6,648 nt of DNA, taken from assembly GCA_012727625.1 (NCBI GenBank), contig JAAYGP010000171.1, positions 1 through 6,648 of the forward strand, given 5' to 3'. Of the stretch, positions 1 to 6,000 are shown in pieces (position 1 is the first letter of the stretch; each line of letters begins with the position of its first letter). The translations under genes and the position numbers were made by a program. Below the pieces are notes generated by a model. The model saw only the letters and a list, made by a program, of their open reading frames with translations, was not told the origin of the DNA and ran no database searches. This stretch comes from Clostridiaceae bacterium. GTDB lineage: Bacteria > Bacillota > Clostridia > DSM-8532.

Positions 1-1
1 C

Positions 2-55
2 ATTGCTCAATATCCGGGGCAGCTTTGGCAGAACCTTAATCAGATCAGGGTGTGA
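2..55 (+). CDS. Possible 3' end of an upstream gene (5' partial)
   Basis: Reading from base 2, 17 codons run to a TGA at 53-55 and give IAQYPGQLWQNLNQIRV, which has a protein-like composition. The other two forward frames end at TAA codons and look less protein-like. The stop is 163 bases before the symporter start, and a promoter lies between, so this gene would not depend on the symporter promoter. The fragment is too short to assign to a family, and it could be a chance open frame. Confidence 0.35.
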   Translation: MAQYPGQLWQNLNQIRV

Positions 56-78
56 ACAGTAACGTTGCTTTTTACTGT
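56..78. other. Short inverted repeat after the upstream stop
   Basis: ACAGTAA (56-62) and TTACTGT (72-78) form a 7-bp perfect inverted repeat with a 9-nt loop, starting directly after the TGA at 53-55. No T-run follows (the next bases are CACCCC), so it is a poor intrinsic terminator. It could be a weak 3'-end structure or an operator upstream of the symporter promoter. Confidence 0.25.
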
Positions 79-113
79 CACCCCGCAATGAAAGAAAAAG
101 AAAGTGCTAACTA

Positions 114-143
114 TTGACCTTGGAGTTCAATCTGTAGTAAAAT
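114..143 (+). promoter_or_regulatory. Sigma-A-type promoter of the symporter gene
   Basis: TTGACC (114-119) as -35 and TAAAAT (138-143) as -10 are separated by 18 bases, close to the housekeeping consensus. An A-rich stretch (91-104) just upstream could act as an UP element. Transcription would start near 150, giving a leader of about 70 nt before the ATG at 219. The call rests on motif match and position only. Confidence 0.6.
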
Positions 144-157
144 GATTTCATAAATTG

Positions 158-200
158 CTTTCAGGTCTGTATGGCAGAACGGAAGGAATGTTATTTTTTT
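158..200 (+). promoter_or_regulatory. Leader hairpin plus T-run (possible attenuator)
   Basis: Bases 158-169 can pair with 175-186 around a 5-nt loop. The innermost TCTG/CAGA stem is perfect and the outer CTTTC/GGAAG-type stem is separated from it by two mismatches around one G-C pair. Four bases later comes TTATTTTTTT (191-200). This resembles an intrinsic terminator within the symporter 5' leader, just before the ribosome binding site. It could be an attenuator or the terminator of the upstream gene. The mismatches make it weaker than the terminator at 1864, and no ligand-binding fold is recognised. Confidence 0.3.
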
Positions 201-218
201 AGTGAAGGATGGTAGGTT

Positions 219-1709
219 ATGCTTAAGTATGTCTTTTTATCTCTTTTTGTCATCATCATGGTCGGTGTTGGCATTTTCTCAAGGAAAAAAGTTAACAATG
301 TACAGGACTTTTTTTTAGGCAGCAGAAAAATGGGTCCGTGGTTGTCTGCATTTGCTTATGGCACCACATATTTTTCCGCGGTTATCTTTATAGGTTATGC
401 AGGAAAAACCGGTTGGGGGTTTGGCATTTCATCCACTTTCATCGGAATAGGCAATGCTGTTATCGGAAGCCTTCTTGCATGGCTGGTGCTTGCTAAAAGA
501 ACACGAAGGATGACACACGAGCTGAATGTCTCCACAATGCCGGAGTTTTTCGAGAAGCGCTATAACAGCAAAGCCATGAAGATTGTCACCGCCTTAATTA
601 TTTTTGCGTTTCTCGTGCCATATTCAGCTTCTGTATATCAAGGTCTCGGATACCTTTTTGAAGAGACCTTTGGAATACCATATGTTTATTGCATGGCGGT
701 TATGGCGTTTCTGACAGGTGTTTACCTCTTACTTGGGGGTTATGTGGCAACAGCAATCAACGATTTTATTCAGGGTATTATTATGCTGGTTGGAATTGTG
801 TTAATGGTATTTTTTATCCTGTCCAATCCTGTGGTTGGCGGGCTTAGAGCAGGCATACAAAAACTCTCTGAAATCCCGGGTGATGGTCCCGGCCTGGTAA
901 GTCTTTTTAGTTCCCAGCCCCTGAATCTAATAGGTCTGATTATATTGACAAGTCTCGGAACCTGGGGACTGCCCCAGATGGTGCATAAATTTTATGCCAT
1001 AAAGGATGACGCAGCTGTAAAAAGAGGTACTGTAATATCCACCGTTTTTGCTTTGATTATAGCTGGAGCAGCATATTTTGTCGGAAGTTTTGGCAGGCTT
1101 TATTTAAATAACACAATGCCGGTCGGAGCCAACGGCAGGCCGAATCCTGATATGGTGATGCCAATAATGCTTGAAAAAGCGCTGCCTGATGCCTTGATAG
1201 GAATTGTTGTGATACTGGTCCTTTCTGCTTCAATGTCAACATTATCTTCCATTGTGCTGGTATCAAGTTCAGCAATTTCCATGGATCTTTTTCAGGGAGC
1301 ATTGTTCCCGGGAATGAAAAAAGAAACGGTAATGTCTGTTATGAGAGGCATTTGCGGGTTGTTTGTTGTCCTGTCATTCCTCGTGGCTGTCACACCAAAT
1401 TCCATATTAAGCCTGATGTCATTCTCGTGGGGAACCATTTCCGGTGCATTTCTGGCACCTTTCATATATGGGCTGTACTGGAAAGGTACGACAAAAGCCG
1501 GGGCGTGGTCGGGCTTTATTTCAGGATTTGTGGTTTCGATTGCGGGAGCTGTGATTTACAAAATGGATGCGGCGGCAGCACCAAATATTGGCGCGGTTGC
1601 CATGCTGGTATCGTTGATTATGGTTCCTCTGGTCAGCATGCTGACCGCAAGCTCCAGGGAAAACCAGCTTGATATGGCAATGCCGCAATTAACAAAAAAG
1701 GTATCCTGA
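219..1709 (+). CDS. Sodium:solute symporter (SSS family permease)
   Basis: Inner-membrane secondary transporter of 496 residues expected to couple uptake of a small solute to the sodium gradient; this is the usual SSS length. About 13 hydrophobic helices are visible (roughly 3-21, 42-62, 70-92, 120-140, 153-175, 183-202, 236-256, 271-290, 326-352, 373-395, 397-420, 428-448 and 456-477). Family marks include G-S-R-K-M near 34-38, the N-D-F-I-Q-G segment at 181-186, S-M-S-T at 338-341 with a following S-S-S-A-I (Na2-site helix, compare PutP S340/T341), and W-K-x-x-T-x-x-G-A-x-x-G around 421-432. The ATG at 219 is preceded by AGGATGG (206-212) at 6-base spacing. The gene has its own promoter and a terminator downstream, so it is probably monocistronic. 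Family assignment is firm. The substrate (pantothenate, sugar, amino acid, sialic acid or other) cannot be read from sequence. Confidence 0.95.
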   Translation: MLKYVFLSLFVIIMVGVGIFSRKKVNNVQDFFLGSRKMGPWLSAFAYGTTYFSAVIFIGYAGKTGWGFGISSTFIGIGNAVIGSLLAWLVLAKRTRRMTHELNVSTMPEFFEKRYNSKAMKIVTALIIFAFLVPYSASVYQGLGYLFEETFGIPYVYCMAVMAFLTGVYLLLGGYVATAINDFIQGIIMLVGIVLMVFFILSNPVVGGLRAGIQKLSEIPGDGPGLVSLFSSQPLNLIGLIILTSLGTWGLPQMVHKFYAIKDDAAVKRGTVISTVFALIIAGAAYFVGSFGRLYLNNTMPVGANGRPNPDMVMPIMLEKALPDALIGIVVILVLSASMSTLSSIVLVSSSAISMDLFQGALFPGMKKETVMSVMRGICGLFVVLSFLVAVTPNSILSLMSFSWGTISGAFLAPFIYGLYWKGTTKAGAWSGFISGFVVSIAGAVIYKMDAAAAPNIGAVAMLVSLIMVPLVSMLTASSRENQLDMAMPQLTKKVS

Positions 1710-1863
1710 CTACTGGATTAAGCCGAATAATAAACGCAAACAGCGGTCTTACTCATAATGGCTCCCGACGACAGAGTGGAAACAAACAGGCCCCGGGGCA
1801 ATATTTCCTCATGGGATATAGCACAAGTTAATGATGTTTTTTACATCAGTATCAGACAATTTA
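1710..1863 (+). other. 3' untranslated region of the symporter
   Basis: This is non-coding sequence between the symporter stop and its terminator. It contains a GC palindrome GCCCCGGGGC (1790-1799), conspicuous in an AT-rich setting, and a small inverted repeat TGATGT/ACATCA (1832-1837, 1843-1848) around a T-rich loop. A 61-codon open frame from 1758 runs through the downstream terminator stem and is not credible as a gene. Confidence 0.4.
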
Positions 1864-1914
1864 GGATATTGCTGTGCAATAATGGAGATAATTGCACAGC
1901 AATATCCCATTTTT
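1864..1914 (+). terminator. Strong intrinsic terminator of the symporter
   Basis: A perfect 17-bp inverted repeat (1864-1880 with 1891-1907) encloses a 10-nt loop and is followed by a short T-run (1910-1914). It lies 155 bases after the symporter stop and is the most stable hairpin in the window. It should separate symporter transcription from everything downstream. The terminator reading is firm on the + strand; there is no matching A-run upstream for efficient action on the - strand. Confidence 0.85.
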
Positions 1915-2360
1915 ACCGTGATAGATGCCGGTTTTGCTGTTAATATGACTAACAAATAATGGTGCATGCATTTACGAAGAGTGACAATTCAGTTTAAAAA
2001 AACGCCGGATGGATATTCTAACGTGTGAAAATAATAATGCATGTTGCATTCCTGCACAAACAGTCGGCCTGCTATTCCTTGCTTCTCTTTATATATCTCT
2101 AAGTTTCTTTCGCAAGAGAGTATCCTTATAATGCGCTTATCTTTTACCAGAACCTGTGAACAGCAACGCAACAAGAAAAATGCTCCTATTGTATGTGAAA
2201 AAAGTATGTAAGTATTTTCTATCATGCTATAATAACGTAAGGAATTTAAACTTTTCATACATGCCTTTAAATTAGTGAACATCTGATGAAAGGAAAACAG
2301 GATGGATATTGTACCATAGATATTGCGCGGTAGTGGAAACAAGAGCTTTATCTACAAGCG
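1915..2360. other. AT-rich intergenic region, no convincing gene
   Basis: No open frame here has both a credible ribosome binding site and recognisable content. The longest is on the - strand (2342 down to 1989, 117 codons). It starts at a TTG with no Shine-Dalgarno and shows no domain I can name, so it is left out. An extended -10-like TGCTATAAT (2225-2233) is present but lacks a good -35 and has no gene behind it. A 12-base direct repeat copy lies at 1982-1993 and an 11-base repeat pair (GGATGGATATT) at 2007-2017 and 2300-2310. The region may be decayed sequence. Confidence 0.4.
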
Positions 2361-2389
2361 GAGAAAGCTTAATTCAGGCTTTTTTATTT
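2361..2389 (+). terminator. Weak terminator-like hairpin
   Basis: AAAGC (2364-2368) pairs with GCTTT (2378-2382). The stem can extend inward by a T-G and a T-A pair to leave a 5-nt loop, and outward by A-T and wobble pairs. A T-rich tail (2380-2390) follows. The arrangement fits an intrinsic terminator, but the GC part is only two pairs and no gene is identified immediately upstream on the + strand. Confidence 0.3.
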
Positions 2390-2420
2390 TTAACATTTTG
2401 TTGTTATACAACAGGTCCAG

Positions 2421-2436
2421 ATATATATATATATAT
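2421..2436. repeat. (AT)8 dinucleotide repeat
   Basis: Eight AT units in a row, framed by CCAG on the left and GG on the right, make an almost perfect palindrome that could extrude as a hairpin. Such tracts can vary in length by slippage. It lies about 120 bases upstream of a good promoter (2555-2583), so no direct effect on a gene can be claimed. Confidence 0.8.
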
Positions 2437-2554
2437 GGAATAAAACGGACACACGCTAAGCTGAATGATGCTAAAATTTATATAATTGGAATAATAAGGT
2501 TCACACAGAAAGCAATTCACACAATAATTTTTTGTTTTAGATGTTGGATGTCCA

Positions 2555-2583
2555 TTGACAATTCAGTATCTGTATGCTAAACT
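2555..2583 (+). promoter_or_regulatory. Candidate promoter far upstream of the large surface protein
   Basis: A perfect TTGACA -35 (2555-2560), a 17-base spacer and TAAACT as -10 (2578-2583) preceded by TG-n (extended -10, 2575-2577). Transcription would start near 2590, about 460 nt before the ATG at 3053. If used for that gene, it makes an unusually long leader. A 12-base direct repeat shared with 1982-1993 overlaps the -35, which could be coincidence. Confidence 0.45.
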
Positions 2584-2808
2584 AACATTAATTTCGAACT
2601 TTTTCTTAACGAAGTTGCAATATATTCCCCAACTGCTGTAAAAGTGCACGGTTGCGAATAGTAAGCCCGGAAAGTTATAAATCTTGAAAAGTTTAATTCG
2701 ACTTTGGAGGTAAAACATACAGAGGTTTGTATTGATTACAATAAACAGGAGAGGGATAATAATACAAAATGCACATCTGGAGCGCCATAGGCAGTGCGTT
2801 CAGGGTTT

Positions 2809-2837
2809 TTGTGAAATTTTCAGGAAGAGTCTATAAT
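2809..2837 (+). promoter_or_regulatory. Candidate proximal promoter of the large surface protein
   Basis: TTGTGA (2809-2814, four of six to consensus), a 17-base spacer and a perfect TATAAT (2832-2837). A start near 2844 would give a leader of about 210 nt. The perfect -10 and ideal spacing make this as likely as the distal TTGACA promoter. Both could be used. Confidence 0.45.
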
Positions 2838-2974
2838 TCCAACATATATAAATATTAATTTGAATTTGCATAACGCTTTAAAAGAAACGGAGTTAAATAA
2901 TGTCTTGTATTTTTTAAATCTTCAGTCTTTTCAGGTTCTTTTATTTTACTTTATGGTGTCAGGTGAATACTGGG

Positions 2975-3001
2975 TAAAATAGTAGAAATCCTACTATTTT
3001 A
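2975..3001. promoter_or_regulatory. 11-bp perfect inverted repeat (operator or attenuator stem)
   Basis: TAAAATAGTAG (2975-2985) and its exact reverse complement (2991-3001) flank a 5-nt loop. It ends 51 bases before the ATG of the large gene. The right arm ends in TTTTA, so as RNA it could act as a weak terminator whose T-run is part of the stem. As DNA it could be a dimeric repressor site. TAAAAT at its left edge resembles a -10, but no good -35 sits upstream. Confidence 0.45.
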
Positions 3002-3009
3002 ATATTAAA

Positions 3010-3025
3010 TGTCCAACATCGGACA
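3010..3025. other. Short inverted repeat near the ribosome binding site
   Basis: TGTCC (3010-3014) and GGACA (3021-3025) form a 5-bp, GC-containing stem with a 6-nt loop. It lies 15 bases upstream of the Shine-Dalgarno sequence of the large gene and 8 bases after the preceding 11-bp hairpin. It could influence translation initiation or bind a regulator. It is short enough to be chance. Confidence 0.3.
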
Positions 3026-3040
3026 ACTAATTAAAGAATG

Positions 3041-3048
3041 AGAGGTGG
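3041..3048 (+). promoter_or_regulatory. Ribosome binding site that decides the start at 3053
   Basis: AGAGGTGG ends 4 bases before the ATG at 3053. An in-frame ATG also exists at 3038, but it lies before this site and has no Shine-Dalgarno of its own; a TAA at 3032-3034 closes the frame upstream. The 3053 start also gives a clean signal peptide, so it is preferred. Confidence 0.75.
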
Positions 3049-3052
3049 TAAA

Positions 3053-6000
3053 ATGTCAAGACAACGAGGCTTATGTGTACTGATTGTTTTTGCCTTAATT
3101 CTTTCGGTATTGGCGCCGTCAGGAGCTTTCGCAAAAACAACTGAGCCTGAAAAAGCTGTGGGTTCCTGGCCTTTGTGGCGCAATACCAACACTCTTCAGG
3201 GACACCAGGAAAATTCAGGAGACATTGTGGAACCGCGGGAATCAACTTCATTATTTGTTTCAGGCAGCGATGATACTTCTCCTTTTATAGCCGACATTAA
3301 CGGCGACGGTGAGAAGGAAATAATTATGATTGACTCTGCCCGTGTCACAGCTCTCGGCATTGACGGCACGGAACTTTGGATGACGGGGGTTATGCAGGCC
3401 ACACAAGTCTACGATGTTAAAGACCTTGATAATGATGGCAGCCTTGAAATCCTTGTATGGGGCGACAAAAAAATGATTATTCTTGACGCTGAGACAGGAA
3501 CGGTGCTTCATGTTGAGGAATTTGCCGATTCATTGTCGCTAGGGCGATTTGTCCTTGAAGATTTTGACAAGGACGGAAACTATGAGGCAGTAATTTATAT
3601 TTACAAACATTCTTATTTGTCTATTTACAAGTTTTCCAACGAAAACGGAATATTTAAATGTGAACTGGCTAACCGTATTATAGACACAAGAAGTGAAGGT
3701 GAGGGCAGTATTGCGGCTTTCTCACCGGGTCTGGCAGCTGAGGACGTAAATAATGACGGTTACAAGGAACTTGTGGTTATCCGCGCTTACGGACTTGACG
3801 TATATGACGGTGTTCAGATTTCCAAAGTTGTAAAGGTTGAACGCAAGTTTGATCCAATAGCTGTTGAATCAGTTGTGTCGGATGGGGATTATGGCAGCGG
3901 ATATCCTGCCTTAAATCTGATTGACGGTGATGATGCAACATACTGGATTGGTATTGCGGAGGCTGAAGTATCAAGTCTTGAGTTTACACTTAATAAGGCG
4001 GCCAACATTGGCAGAATAAGAACGTATAATATGTATGCTTTACCAATCACAGCATATTCATGGGACTATGTCAAGGATGACTGGGTTGAAGTAGGTTCTT
4101 CAAGCCAGGATGCATATAATTTTGATGAGTCAACCCAAACATACGGCCATGAAATTAACTTCGCAAACTATGTATTCACCGATAAAATTAAACTGGTTGT
4201 CGGTAAAGGTGCCTGGACTCAGCCTCAAGGTGGGGAAGTAAGATTTTTCGGGGAAAACATTCTTGCGCCGATTCTTCCTTCAAAACTTGAACCAGCGCAG
4301 ATAGAATCCATTACTTCACCTGAAGACACTGCGGGCCGTCCCCTTGATATACTGATAAACGGTGATACCACGGACTACTGGTGGGGCGGACCGACTGAGG
4401 GAGGAAAAACATCATTCACATTCCAGTTCAAATCCAAAAGAACTCTTTCAGCGGTTAAGTTTCACAACTTAATAGTCCCGTATACTGTTGTAGAGGGCTG
4501 GGACGAAAGTGAATCCAAGTGGGTTGAACTGGCAAAGACTGATTCCGATGTTCCTGTTATTATCGGCACTATGAGTTTTCTGTCAACATTCACAACTGAT
4601 GCAATCAGAATCAGAGTTGAAAGAAGCAATTTCGGTGTTTACGATGATGATATGCATCATGTTCAACTTTCCGAAGTAGAATTTTTTGAAATGAATCCTG
4701 TTATAACGCCAACAGATGCCATAGCAGTGAAAGGTGGGCATTATCCGGGATTGCCTCCTGCAAACGCAATTGATGGAGATCCGGGTACATATTTTATTTC
4801 GGGAAGATGGCCAAAGGAATTCCTTGAACAGGATGGTTTTGAGGGCGGGAAATTCTATTCCGAACTTGAAATTGAGCTTCCTCCGCAAAGTGTTATCGGA
4901 AAAATTGTAACAGAAGGTTTCTTTAATAAAATAACACTTTACACATCTGATGATAATGGAGCTACATGGGACGAGGTTGCATCCGCCCCATATACCGGAG
5001 CGGCAACAAGCGGACTGGACTTCTCAGACAATCCTCTTATAGTTCCGGATAATAACAAGGTTAGAATCAGATTTTCGGAAGGACCATATACCGATGGCGG
5101 GTATGATGTGCATGATACAACACACGGAACAGGCTCACCGCAACCTGCTACACCTGGCCGGCTGGCAGTTTCGGTTCAGGGCGCGGAAATTACGTTTTAT
5201 AAACCGGTTAGTGCAGCATCTGAACAAATTACCGCCCTTGACAGCGTTAATTTCACACCGCATCTTGCTGACAACGGCCGTAACTATGGACACCTGGAAA
5301 TAAAGGATCTTGACGGCGACGGAAAGATGGAAATAGTGGCTTTAAATGACGGCGTATCATACCATATTTCCGTTTACGAGTCGGTTTACCAATCTGTTCC
5401 GGATGCTGTATACAGAAATAACACAGTGGATATAGAACTGTTCGGAGATCAGTATTTCGGATATTCCGGACAAACCAATCCGGACGACGGCGCTCCGGGC
5501 AGATTTGCCGGTGGCAGAATTCCATATCTTAAAGTTACTAAAAACTCTGTTGTTGATGTAAACAACGACGGAACAGATGAAATAGTATATGGCGTGTTCA
5601 CCTACGAGCCCGGTGAATCAACAGGTGAATGGAAAGTATATGTGGCAGACAGCAGAAGTTATGATGCAGCTAATTGGAAGTTCAATGATATTGCGGTACT
5701 GGACGGTTATTACCTCTATGATATAGCATATATTCTTCCTGATCCGGGTAAACCGGTGTTTGTCATGTCCCGGGAAAACACCATGGCACCAAAGGGTGAC
5801 AACCCATATGAACTGTTTGTATTTGAAAACGGTTCCTTTGAAAAGCTGACCGAACTTAGCGGCGTAAGTTATGTAAGAAAGGCAATCCTTACCGGGAATA
5901 ATATAAGTCCGGCTTCCGGTGCAAGCAATGTTGAAATGTTTACGCCTGATGTCGATGGTGACGGTCAGAATGAAATGATAATCAGAGACGGTCAATTCTA

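Larger units (their letters stand above)
2584..3037 (+). other. Long non-coding leader region of the large surface protein
   Basis: AT-rich stretch between the distal promoter and the large gene. It holds an orphan Shine-Dalgarno GGAGG (2706-2710) whose properly spaced codon is ATA rather than ATG, a 29-codon frame from ATG 2769 to TAA 2858 with poorly spaced purine-rich sequence upstream, a five-codon frame at 2900-2917, a second candidate promoter, and two hairpins. I recognise no known riboswitch class in it. Confidence 0.35.

Noticed and set aside
1352..1672. 106-codon + strand frame inside the symporter gene
   Set aside because: Alternate frame of a clearly coding sequence with no membrane or domain character of its own.
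1758..1943. 61-codon + strand frame after the symporter
   Set aside because: It runs through the perfect terminator stem-loop at 1864-1914 and has no Shine-Dalgarno.
51..2172. TGTGAACAG-Y-AACG seen at 51-64 and 2155-2168
   Set aside because: Short, two distant copies only, with no shared context; likely coincidence.
1989..2342. 117-codon open frame on the - strand in the intergenic region
   Set aside because: It starts with TTG without a Shine-Dalgarno, has an in-frame stop just upstream, an odd composition and no recognisable motif. A segment with G-I-A-G-R slightly recalls GAF domains, but that is too little to support a call.
2323..2580. 85-codon + strand frame crossing the AT tract
   Set aside because: TTG start, translation of the AT repeat as alternating Y and I, no ribosome binding site, and overlap with a terminator-like hairpin and a promoter.
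2641..2681. GC-richer patch resembling part of a GEMM (cyclic di-GMP) riboswitch
   Set aside because: The conserved core and both helices of that class cannot be laid out here; only a few bases are suggestive.
3010..3040. Possible alternative sigma (SigI-like) promoter around CCAACA
   Set aside because: SigI-type promoters occur before clostridial polysaccharide-binding genes, but no matching -10 at proper spacing is seen here.
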